Part shown: piece by piece, positions 7,749 to 14,359 of the stretch
Position numbering within the stretch: position 1 is the stretch's first letter
Layout of the letters: each line of letters opens with the position of its first letter
From: CAYRTV01 sp964505785
GTDB taxonomy: Bacteria > Acidobacteriota > Aminicenantia > Aminicenantales > Aminicenantaceae
Reading direction: 5' to 3'
Assembly: GCA_964505785.1 (NCBI GenBank)
Contig: CAZDJZ010000036.1
Span: forward strand, 1-18,956
DNA: 18,956 nucleotides
Made by a program: the position numbers and the translations under genes
Notes under the pieces: model-generated
Seen by the model: the letters and a program-made list of their open reading frames with translations, nothing else
Told to the model about the DNA's origin: nothing
The model's database searches: none

Positions 7749-8648
7749 TCAAAACTCAACTCCCCCGCGGACTTTTTTAAAAAAGCGGCTCTTTTTTTTA
7801 AAGTTAAGTTTATCCCGGCATTCTGCGATATAAGAAGCGGCTTTTTCTTTGCAGGCGGGATCGAGATTTGCGGATTTTTCCAAATCCCGGAGAGCCCGGG
7901 AATAATCATTTTGCCGGTAATAGGCTAATCCCCGGTTGAGATAGGCATTAGCGTAAACCGGGTTAATGGTGAGGGCGTTATTGAAATCCCGTACGGCCAG
8001 GTCATATTTTTCTTTTTGCAGCCAAAGATTGCCGCGGTTGTTGTATGCGCCGGCATAGTCCGGGTTCAATTCAATGGCCTGGTTGAAATCCGACATAGCT
8101 CTGGAATAATCCTGTGTATAAAACCGGGCGATCCCGCGGCTGTTATATGCTGGAGCGGAAAAGGGATTATTCTGAATGGCCTTATTGAAATCCTGCTTAG
8201 CTTTTTTATAATTCCCGGCTTGAGTCCATATTTTGCCGCGGTGAAGATAGACAACAGAGTTCTTGGGATTATTTTCAATTATCCGGCTGAAGTCAGCTAA
8301 CGCCCCCTTAGTGTCGCCGGTCTGTGCCCGGACGGTCCCACGGCTGAAAAGCGCTTCCAGCAAATCAGGCTGAAGATCAACGGCCAGAGAATAATCTTTG
8401 ATCGCTCCTTCTAAATCATTCCTTTTTTCCTTCAATGTTCCCCGCTTATATAAAGCATGCGCATTGCCCGGGTCATTTTCGATTGCCTGGTTATAGCAAC
8501 TCCAGGCTCCTTCCGAATCACCTGTCTTTTCCAGCTCGATGCCTTTTTTGACGAGCCTGGCGGATGAGCTGCAGCCGGTGAAGAAACTCAATGCAGTCAA
8601 AAATAGAAAACATCCGAAAAGACAAGTTCTAAGCCTAAATGAAATCAT
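7749..8648 (-). CDS. TPR-repeat lipoprotein
   Basis: This 299-residue protein starts with a lipoprotein signal peptide: positive N-terminus, hydrophobic core, and lipobox FFTGC with the lipidated Cys at 26, followed by SSS. From about residue 28 to 265 there are seven consecutive 34-residue TPR units in perfect register (for example YNNRGNLWLQKEKYDLAVRD), five of them with the A-Y-x-x-R-G signature. TPR superhelices bind other proteins. The C-terminal tail (266-299) is basic. GGGAG stands 7 bases before the ATG. No Ser follows Cys as an inner-membrane Asp retention signal would require, so outer-membrane location is likely by the usual +2 rule. It follows the acylation cluster by 71 bp on the same strand and may be co-transcribed. 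The partner is unknown. Confidence 0.9.
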   Translation of the reverse strand: MISFRLRTCLFGCFLFLTALSFFTGCSSSARLVKKGIELEKTGDSEGAWSCYNQAIENDPGNAHALYKRGTLKEKRNDLEGAIKDYSLAVDLQPDLLEALFSRGTVRAQTGDTKGALADFSRIIENNPKNSVVYLHRGKIWTQAGNYKKAKQDFNKAIQNNPFSAPAYNSRGIARFYTQDYSRAMSDFNQAIELNPDYAGAYNNRGNLWLQKEKYDLAVRDFNNALTINPVYANAYLNRGLAYYRQNDYSRALRDLEKSANLDPACKEKAASYIAECRDKLNFKKKSRFFKKVRGGVEF

Positions 8649-8719
8649 ACGGCACTCCCTCTTCCTTCAGATTCATCATATATGAATCTCTTGTTTTGGT
8701 AAAGACAAGATTACGCGGG

Positions 8720-9916
8720 TCAGGTTGATTCAAGAGAAAAGAGGTTAAGCAAAGCTTCAGGGATATTAGCCAGATTTTCGTTGAATAGAAAGATGACAAT
8801 ATCCGGATTAAAAATATCCACCATTTTTTTTACAATTCCGGGCCGGGGCCGGAATCCATTGGTCGACACAAATGCTGTTTTTTGAAAATGTTGCTCAAGA
8901 TACGGCCGCGCTGCCAATCCGAAAGAATCTGTGACCAACAGCGCCTTCAGCCCGTTCCGGTTGGAAGACTCAGTAATTTTAAGGTAATTTTTATTGATCA
9001 TAAATGTTTCAAGATTTTTATAATCATTGCTATATACGGTTTTGGTTTCAAAAGGTGTCTGGAATTGAGTGAATGTATAGGGTAATTTCCCAAGCCCCAA
9101 AATCCTGGCCATATCAAACTGCGGGTCTGAAGAGGTGATGAAGGGCGTACCCAGGGAGACGGCTGAAAGGCTTAAATGCAGGAAAGGCTTTTCATCCTTG
9201 AATAAAGAATGCAAAACCCGTTGGGCTCCGCCCTCATGCCAATGGAAAGAACGGCGGTTGAATACCTGTCCCTCCGGAAATGACCGGACAATATCCAAGG
9301 GATAATGGATATTCGTGCTGTGCTTCTTCATAGCATGAACAACTTTTTCAATATTGCGTTCGTTGATTTGCTGATAAATTTTTCTAAATTCAGGCGGAAG
9401 TTTATTTCGGAAAGCATAGGATTTGGTTGGGGCGAAGATAGTGACTGCCGTAATTTTTTGGCGGGCAAGCAACTCCTGCAGCCGGCCATAAACCCGGCCG
9501 GTTTTAAGGGCCAGTTCTTTTGATATGCTTTTTCCCTTGGCGAATTCCATGCGGGCGAATAAGCTGTTGGCATTTCCGGTTAGAAACCAGTAGCCGTCCT
9601 TTCCAAAAACAACTCTTTCTTCAGTGGGCCGCTGGAATCCAAAGACCATTAAACGGTTGAACGCGACAGTGACCGGGTCCCGCCATGCCAATTGATCCTC
9701 CATCAGGTCTTCGAATCGTTCCATTTTTTGACTCAAGCCCTGGGATTGAACCATGTCTGAGATGGTTGTTAATGATCTTCTTTCCGCTGCGCTGACTGTC
9801 TTTATGTCCCCATGGATCAATCGAATAAAAGTGATGATTCCGGGGATGAAAAGCAATGCGGCATAAATCAGCAGCAGAATAGCCTGTGTTTTATATTTGA
9901 GTCCTTGTTTTTTCAT
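8720..9916 (-). CDS. AlgX/AlgJ-like SGNH acyltransferase-related protein
   Basis: This 398-residue protein has one N-terminal membrane segment (about 12-33) and then a periplasmic domain of the AlgJ/AlgX (SGNH-hydrolase-like) type, which passes acetyl groups to exopolysaccharide. Visible: FGKDGYWFLTGN (104-115), typical of the start of the domain; FHWHEGGA (224-231), equivalent to the family's D-x-H-W block; and VTDSFG (328-333) with the nucleophile candidate Ser331. In the family, the residue two before the His is Asp; here it is Ser223, so one member of the Ser-His-Asp triad is missing in the expected place. It begins one base after the stop of the MBOAT gene, so the two are translationally coupled, which fits an MBOAT-SGNH O-acylation pair. 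No polysaccharide synthase genes are nearby, so the acceptor is unknown. Confidence 0.82.
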   Translation of the reverse strand: MKKQGLKYKTQAILLLIYAALLFIPGIITFIRLIHGDIKTVSAAERRSLTTISDMVQSQGLSQKMERFEDLMEDQLAWRDPVTVAFNRLMVFGFQRPTEERVVFGKDGYWFLTGNANSLFARMEFAKGKSISKELALKTGRVYGRLQELLARQKITAVTIFAPTKSYAFRNKLPPEFRKIYQQINERNIEKVVHAMKKHSTNIHYPLDIVRSFPEGQVFNRRSFHWHEGGAQRVLHSLFKDEKPFLHLSLSAVSLGTPFITSSDPQFDMARILGLGKLPYTFTQFQTPFETKTVYSNDYKNLETFMINKNYLKITESSNRNGLKALLVTDSFGLAARPYLEQHFQKTAFVSTNGFRPRPGIVKKMVDIFNPDIVIFLFNENLANIPEALLNLFSLEST

Positions 9917-9917
9917 A

Positions 9918-11354
9918 TTAAAACCTGAAATAGATAAACGGACTGTAAGATTTAGAAATCACGGCGGCCAGAGAAAATAAAAAAAGGAGCATCAGTCCTG
10001 CATTCTCAAGACAGAAAAACAAAAATTTTTCCCGGGCTGAATGCCAGTGCCCTTTAAATTGGTCCCATCGGACTAGGGACAAAATAAAGCCGGCGATGAA
10101 AGTAAGAATAAACCAGTTATCCAAATAATAACCCGGCAGCATATCCGGACGCGATGGGTTTGGAAAATAGGGAATAAAAAGATGCACGGCGATAGGAGCG
10201 GCCTGGGAAATTGATTCCACCCGGAAAAAAACCCAGGCCGGCATAACGATCAGCAGGACATATGCATTTCTGATGAATCCGGGGCATCCGGCGAGAAAAT
10301 TTTCGAGGCGGGGAAACCGTTCCAGAATCAGGAATGTTCCATGGATGAGACCCCACAGTAAAAAATTCCAGCTGGCGCCATGCCATATGCCTGTCAGAAT
10401 AAACACGATAAAAAGATTCAAATAAGTCCGGGCGGATGAAATACGGTTTCCGCCGAGGGGGATATAGACATAATCCCTGAACCAGGTTGAAAGAGAGATG
10501 TGCCACCTTCGCCAGAATTCTTTGATGGAGCGGGATGAATAAGGCTGATTGAAGTTGACCGGAAAATGAAAGCCGAAAATCCGGCCTAAACCCCGTGCCA
10601 TATTCGAATAGCCGGCAAAGTCAAAAAATATCTGCAGGCCATATGCCAGTGAGAACAACCATGCCAGTGGAGTGCTGATTTCTCCAGGATTGAGATCTGC
10701 GATATGGTCCACCGCCCGGGCCATGGTATCTGCGATAATCACCTTTTTTGCTAAACCGATAATAAAGAGCTTGGCCCCGGCTGCGTAGTCTTCCCAAGCG
10801 GCTGATCTTTTCTGCAAGGCATCTTCTACGGTTTCATAACGCACAATCGGGCCTGCGATAAGCTGGGGAAACATGGAAATATACAGCCCCATAGTAAGAG
10901 GATTTTTTTGGACGTTTACTTTTCTGCGATAAACATCGACAAGATAGGAGATGGCCTGGAACGTAAAAAATGATATACCGATAGGAAGGTGAACGGGAGA
11001 ATTGTTTAAAGGGGGTGTATCCGCAAGCTTTAAAACCGCATTAAAATTATCCACAAGGAAATTAAAGTACTTGTAATAAACCAGAAGCGAAAGATTAGCT
11101 GTGATTCCCAAGCCAAGAATAAAACGGTGTTTAGGACCAAATCGGTGCAGGCATAGACCAAAAAGATAATTCAGGACGATCGAGGTCAGAATAATGAATA
11201 CATAATAGGCTTCTCCCCAGGTGTAAAATAAAAGACTGGCCAGGAGTAAGGCTGTATTTCTGTATGCAATCCGGTGGGTTAAATTAAAAGTCCAATTTAT
11301 GAGGAGCACCAGGGGCAGGAAAACAAATACAAATATTGTTGAGCTGAATACCAT
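9918..11354 (-). CDS. MBOAT-family membrane O-acyltransferase (AlgI/DltB-like)
   Basis: This 478-residue polytopic protein has the standard MBOAT layout. LPIGISFFTFQAISYLVDVY (123-142), FPQLIAGPIVRY (162-173), FWRRWHISLSTWFRDYVYIP (280-299; H285) and TGIWHGASWNF (321-331, invariant H325) are the hallmark blocks. Such proteins take acyl groups from a cytoplasmic donor and move them across the inner membrane to an SGNH partner or directly to a glycan. Length and motif order match AlgI-like proteins, not DltB alone, and no dltA or dltC is present. It lies 40 bp downstream of the S9 hydrolase and 1 bp before the AlgX-like gene, probably one operon. The ribosome site (AGGG) is weak. The acyl group is probably acetyl, which is inference from the AlgI family. 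Confidence 0.93.
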   Translation of the reverse strand: MVFSSTIFVFVFLPLVLLINWTFNLTHRIAYRNTALLLASLLFYTWGEAYYVFIILTSIVLNYLFGLCLHRFGPKHRFILGLGITANLSLLVYYKYFNFLVDNFNAVLKLADTPPLNNSPVHLPIGISFFTFQAISYLVDVYRRKVNVQKNPLTMGLYISMFPQLIAGPIVRYETVEDALQKRSAAWEDYAAGAKLFIIGLAKKVIIADTMARAVDHIADLNPGEISTPLAWLFSLAYGLQIFFDFAGYSNMARGLGRIFGFHFPVNFNQPYSSRSIKEFWRRWHISLSTWFRDYVYIPLGGNRISSARTYLNLFIVFILTGIWHGASWNFLLWGLIHGTFLILERFPRLENFLAGCPGFIRNAYVLLIVMPAWVFFRVESISQAAPIAVHLFIPYFPNPSRPDMLPGYYLDNWFILTFIAGFILSLVRWDQFKGHWHSAREKFLFFCLENAGLMLLFLFSLAAVISKSYSPFIYFRF

Positions 11355-11394
11355 GTTTTAACCCTAATCGGTCCGGTTTGTTTTGTTCCTGTGT

Positions 11395-12510
11395 TTATTT
11401 TTGGACGGGAATTTGGTAGCCGGCGCGATGGAGTTCTTCGACACTCTCGAAGGGATTGGGAGGATTTAAATGTTTACCCAGAAAACGGTATATTTTCAGG
11501 CGGATAGTTTTAGCTTCCCAAGTGTCTAGACGGTCAAAACTGTGTCCGCCGGGTTTATCCTGATAGATGGTATATTCAAATTGCTTTCCCGCTGCCTTGA
11601 GGGTTTTGATTAAATGTTCCACTTCCAGGACATTGACATCCGCATCATTGGTGTTGGTGTGAATGAGAAGAGGAGTCTGGAGTTTCTCTGCCTGCCATGC
11701 AGGAGATCGCCGCCGGTATTCCTCGACATTCTCATAGGCGGTCTGTCCGATGTGATAATCGGCGGAATACAGATCGCGGTATCCCTGGGTTTTATATCCC
11801 ATACGGGCAATAAGATCGCTGACTGGAACTCCGGCGAAGGCGGCCTTGTAATCTTCGGGATGATCAAAAATATTCATCAGGGTTATCAAGCCGCCATGAC
11901 TCCACCCCATGATTCCGACTCTATCCGGATCGCAGAAATCATAATTTTCAATCATGTAATTGCGACTGGCATAAACGTCTTCGACTTCCCGTCCGCCGTA
12001 GTCGATGCGGCGGTACATGCCGGCGCCGTAACCGGTGCTGCCCCGGTAATCGGCGGCAATAATAATATATCCCTGGGTGATTAACTCCCGGACTATGTGT
12101 GTGGAATAAGTTGAGAAATTGCTGTGGACTCCGCCATGAGGGAACACCATGAGAGGAGATTTTTTGTCAGGGTCCAGGTTGCGTGGAATGAAGACATATG
12201 CGGAGAACTTAACCGGGTTGCCCGCGCCCTGGGCAGCGGGATTTTTTTCCTTCCACGGGGGAGGCCCGGTTAGGCGGACTTTATCCATCAATGCTATATC
12301 TCCAACCCGGTGATACCAGAGTACATCATCAATATGTTTTTCCAGCTGATCGAAGCTGTGCCGCATAGATTCAAGTTGGCGGCGGAGCTGCGCAACTTCG
12401 TCCTGGTCTTGAGTGCTCTGTCCCCACAATATGGAAACGCAAGGGAACGTAATTGACAGGGTTAACATAACGATAAAATATTTTTTTCTGAAGACTTTCT
12501 TAATCCGCAT
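11395..12510 (-). CDS. Exported S9-type serine peptidase or alpha/beta hydrolase
   Basis: This 371-residue protein has a Sec-like signal peptide (about 1-31, probable cleavage after LWG), then a short predicted coiled coil (33-66, heptad Q/L/M/E pattern), then an alpha/beta hydrolase domain. Domain marks: FPHGGVHSN (123-131, oxyanion side), DYRGSTGYGAGMY (154-166, a classic S9/prolyl-oligopeptidase block), nucleophile Ser204 in GWSHGG (202-207), Asp289 in NDADV, and His323 in GGHSFDR. The N-terminal beta-propeller of full S9 enzymes is absent, so it could be a dipeptidyl-type peptidase without a gate, or an esterase. GGGAG stands 6 bases before the ATG. It leads the unit with the MBOAT and AlgX-like genes, so a role in trimming an acylated glycan or glycopeptide is possible, but the substrate cannot be read from sequence. 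Confidence 0.88.
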   Translation of the reverse strand: MRIKKVFRKKYFIVMLTLSITFPCVSILWGQSTQDQDEVAQLRRQLESMRHSFDQLEKHIDDVLWYHRVGDIALMDKVRLTGPPPWKEKNPAAQGAGNPVKFSAYVFIPRNLDPDKKSPLMVFPHGGVHSNFSTYSTHIVRELITQGYIIIAADYRGSTGYGAGMYRRIDYGGREVEDVYASRNYMIENYDFCDPDRVGIMGWSHGGLITLMNIFDHPEDYKAAFAGVPVSDLIARMGYKTQGYRDLYSADYHIGQTAYENVEEYRRRSPAWQAEKLQTPLLIHTNTNDADVNVLEVEHLIKTLKAAGKQFEYTIYQDKPGGHSFDRLDTWEAKTIRLKIYRFLGKHLNPPNPFESVEELHRAGYQIPVQK

Positions 12511-12564
12511 AATAATCTCCCATTCGTGGATTTGGTTTCTTCACTGATATTATGGTTCAGCTTT

Positions 12565-12599
12565 ATTATCTATTTGGGAATTCACTTGTCAAGAAGTGA
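12565..12599 (-). promoter_or_regulatory. Promoter of the S9 hydrolase unit with overlapping inverted repeat
   Basis: On the minus strand a perfect TTGACA (12587-12592) is followed after 16 bases by GATAAT (12565-12570), giving a leader of about 48 bases to ATG 12510. A 6-base inverted repeat with a 6-base gap (TCACTT, gap, AAGTGA; 12582-12599) covers the -35 box and could be an operator. No regulator gene is adjacent. Confidence 0.5.
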
Positions 12600-12668
12600 T
12601 CATACTTAACCGCCCTGAAATCTCGACTTATCAGCATTTTCCGGGTAATATGGGATATTTGAAATAAC

Positions 12669-13127
12669 ATGAAAAAACACAGATTTCGCAGCTGGCTGCT
12701 TGCAGCCTTAGGAATATTTTTTGTTGGATTGGCTGCAGTGGGGATTTTTGTTCCGCTGCTGCCGACAACTCCTTTTTTACTGCTGGCTGCAGCATGCTTC
12801 ATCCGCAGTTCACAAAGACTTTATAATTGGATGATGAATAACCGTGTGTTCGGTCCCTATATAAAAAATTATAGGGAGAAGAAAGCTGTTTCCCGGAGGA
12901 TTAAAGCAGTCAGTTTGGTTCTTTTATGGACGGCCATCGGATTCAGCATTTTTGGGGTTGTACAGCAGTTATGGATTCAAATCATGCTGCTTCTCATTGC
13001 GATTGGAGTGACATGGCATATATTAAGCTTAAACACACTTCTGCCTATTAGCCGTGAAAGGCCGGAATCTCGAAAAGAAGAGAAGGCTGGAAAGAGAAAC
13101 CAGCATGATGAAAGTGGTGGGCGATAG
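12669..13127 (+). CDS. YbaN-like (DUF454) inner-membrane protein
   Basis: This 152-residue membrane protein belongs to the DUF454/YbaN group, which has no known biochemical function. Typical features are the GxxFVGLAAVGIFVPLLPTTPF stretch: here residues 14-36 hold a hydrophobic segment ending in PLLPTTPF (29-36), followed by LLLAAACFIRSSQRLYNWM-like residues, with two more membrane segments near 80-97 and 101-118. The tail after about 125 is charged and longer than in E. coli YbaN (about 125 residues). The final codons run into tRNA-Val encoded on the opposite strand; the last 13 bases of the gene lie inside the tRNA, so the longer tail may be an artefact of reading through the tRNA region. 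The ribosome site before the ATG is poor. It is divergent from the S9 hydrolase unit. Confidence 0.85.
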   Translation: MKKHRFRSWLLAALGIFFVGLAAVGIFVPLLPTTPFLLLAAACFIRSSQRLYNWMMNNRVFGPYIKNYREKKAVSRRIKAVSLVLLWTAIGFSIFGVVQQLWIQIMLLLIAIGVTWHILSLNTLLPISRERPESRKEEKAGKRNQHDESGGR

Positions 13128-13189
13128 AGGATTCGAACCTCTGACCTCTACCGCGTGAAGGTAGCACTCTTCCGCTGAGTTAATCGCCC
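13115..13189 (-). tRNA. tRNA-Val (anticodon CAC)
   Basis: On the minus strand all arms pair: acceptor GGGCGAT with ATCGCCC, D stem ACTC with GAGT, anticodon stem CTACC with GGTAG around the loop TTCACGC (anticodon CAC, Val codon GTG), and T stem AGAGG with CCTCT around TTCGAAT. The discriminator A and an encoded CCA end complete it. It is 75 bases long including CCA. Its 3' end overlaps the end of the YbaN-like gene on the other strand. Confidence 0.97.
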
Positions 13190-13198
13190 ACGAAGATT

Positions 13199-13227
13199 AG
13201 TATATTTATATGTGCTTCTATTGTCAA
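13199..13227 (-). promoter_or_regulatory. Promoter of tRNA-Val
   Basis: TTGACA (13222-13227) and TATACT (13199-13204) on the minus strand are separated by 17 bases. The start near 13192 is just before the mature tRNA 5' end at 13189, which is short even for a tRNA leader. It is among the strongest promoter matches in the window. Confidence 0.7.
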
Positions 13228-13255
13228 TCAGGGGCAAAAATATATAAACCTGGGA

Positions 13256-13285
13256 TTGCATTTTTAAGCCTGCGTTTGGTACAAT
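13256..13285 (+). promoter_or_regulatory. Putative plus-strand promoter upstream of the MITE-like element
   Basis: TTGCAT (13256-13261) and TACAAT (13280-13285) are separated by 18 bases, with a start near 13292. The next plus-strand gene begins 395 bases further on, but most of that distance is the 344 bp inverted-repeat element. Without it this promoter would be about 50 bases from the UPF0316 gene. Confidence 0.4.
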
Positions 13286-13329
13286 CAATATTCATAATCC
13301 AGGCATGTAATTATTCCCCTAATTTTTGC

Positions 13330-13673
13330 TTAACCTGAATTATTCACGGGTCGAGATTGCCGCAGATGCGAGACGCAGGGTATGAAGCTGCAGCCCTTCA
13401 CCGCGAATGCCCTGCAGCAAAGTTTTATTGCGAGGCCTGCGGAGCAGGCCGTGGCAACTTAAGACGACCAGATTCTCAAGAACGAAGCCGTCTAAGTTCC
13501 TCACGTCGCTTCGCTCCTCAGGACCCCGCCTGAAGGGGTGAAAAATTGCGGTTATAATATAAATAGGCAAATGAAAAACTTTCCATTTGAACTTTTAATA
13601 AAAATCATGTTAATCGCTGATAAAAAAGAATTTACAAAAACATCGCAATTTTTTTATGAATAATTCAGGTTAA
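13330..13673. mobile_element. MITE-like element with perfect 17 bp inverted repeats
   Basis: TTAACCTGAATTATTCA at 13330-13346 recurs as its exact reverse complement at 13657-13673. The 344 bp between and including them encode no convincing protein. They contain a perfect hairpin (GGCCTGC, loop GGA, GCAGGCC; 13434-13450), another short hairpin (ACCCC/GGGGT near 13523-13539), and GC-rich stretches of the ATTGCGAGG and GTCGCTTCGCTCCTC kind often seen as dispersed intergenic repeats in many bacteria. If TTAA is the duplicated target, the element proper starts with CCTGAATTATTCA, i.e. CC ends with a TTAA duplication, as known for IS1380-family elements. The parent family is inference; no transposase is in the window. 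Confidence 0.6.
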
Positions 13674-13686
13674 ACAGGAAATAATA

Positions 13687-14283
13687 ATGGACGCTTTGAT
13701 GGATAATAGTATGTTTCAATGGGTTATTCTGCCCCTGTTGATATTCTTTGCGCGCATTCTGGATGTTTCTCTCCAAACTATGCGTATTGTCTATGTCTCC
13801 AGGGGGTATAAAAAACTGGCTCCGGTCGTGGGTTTTTTTGAAGTGATCATATGGCTTCTTGCCATTAAGATTATTTTCGATAATGTGGATAATATTCTAG
13901 GTTATTTGGCCTATGGCTCCGGGTTTGCTTTAGGGAATTATGTAGGAATTTTGCTGGAACAAAAAATGGCGGTGGGCCGGGTCGGCATCCGGGTTATCAC
14001 CCGCTTTGATGCGGGCGAATTAGTTGCAGCCTTGAGAAAAAATGGTTTCGGTGTCACGAATATTCCGGCTGAAGGAAGTGAAGGTCCTGTCAGCGTTATA
14101 TATTTGACTATCCGCCGGTGTGATTATGAAAAAGCAGAGAACCTGATAAAGAAACATAATCCGAAGGCATTTTTTACCCTGGAGGATATTAGATATGTAT
14201 CTGAAGGGATATTTCCGAAAAAGGAAATAATTAAAAACAAGGTCAGGTTTAGAAAGTTTCCTCTTATTCGCAAAGGGAAGTAA
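13687..14283 (+). CDS. UPF0316 (DUF2179/DUF5698) membrane protein
   Basis: This 198-residue protein matches the UPF0316 family: N-terminal membrane part with RILDVSLQTMRIVYVSRG (23-40), GFFEVIIWLLAI (49-60) and AYGSGFALGNYVG (75-87), then a soluble DUF2179 domain (about 100-172) with GIRVITRFDAGELVAALR. About three membrane segments lie before residue 90. Its biochemical role is not established in the literature known to me; the soluble domain also occurs in YitT-type transporters. AGGA is 8 bases before ATG 13687; later in-frame ATGs at codons 5 and 9 are less likely. The stop is followed by a weak palindrome, not a real terminator. The MITE-like element ends 13 bases before the gene, so its promoter may have been displaced. 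Confidence 0.88.
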   Translation: MDALMDNSMFQWVILPLLIFFARILDVSLQTMRIVYVSRGYKKLAPVVGFFEVIIWLLAIKIIFDNVDNILGYLAYGSGFALGNYVGILLEQKMAVGRVGIRVITRFDAGELVAALRKNGFGVTNIPAEGSEGPVSVIYLTIRRCDYEKAENLIKKHNPKAFFTLEDIRYVSEGIFPKKEIIKNKVRFRKFPLIRKGK

Positions 14284-14323
14284 TTTGCGACAATCCCGGT
14301 CCGGGAATAATTCATGCTAAAGA

Positions 14324-14352
14324 TTGACATAATATATTTTTCTGATTATAAA
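14324..14352 (+). promoter_or_regulatory. Strong promoter of the zinc-ribbon gene
   Basis: TTGACA (14324-14329) and TATAAA (14347-14352) are separated by exactly 17 bases. The predicted transcription start is 14359, one base before the ATG at 14360, so the transcript should be leaderless or nearly so. Confidence 0.7.
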
Positions 14353-14359
14353 TAGGATA

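Noticed and set aside
7483..7752. 89-codon minus-strand frame after the TPR gene
   Set aside because: TTG start, no Shine-Dalgarno, no recognisable family, and the trpS promoter falls within its downstream edge. I list the stretch as without a convincing gene.
13340..13570. A 76-codon minus-strand open frame inside the inverted-repeat element
   Set aside because: It lies wholly inside the MITE-like element, has no ribosome site, and its sequence follows the GC-rich repeat pattern (GPEERSDVRNL-type) seen as spurious proteins in dispersed intergenic repeats.
14292..14307. Palindrome after the UPF0316 gene considered as a terminator
   Set aside because: TCCCGGTCCGGGA leaves almost no loop and has no T-run, so an intrinsic terminator is unlikely.
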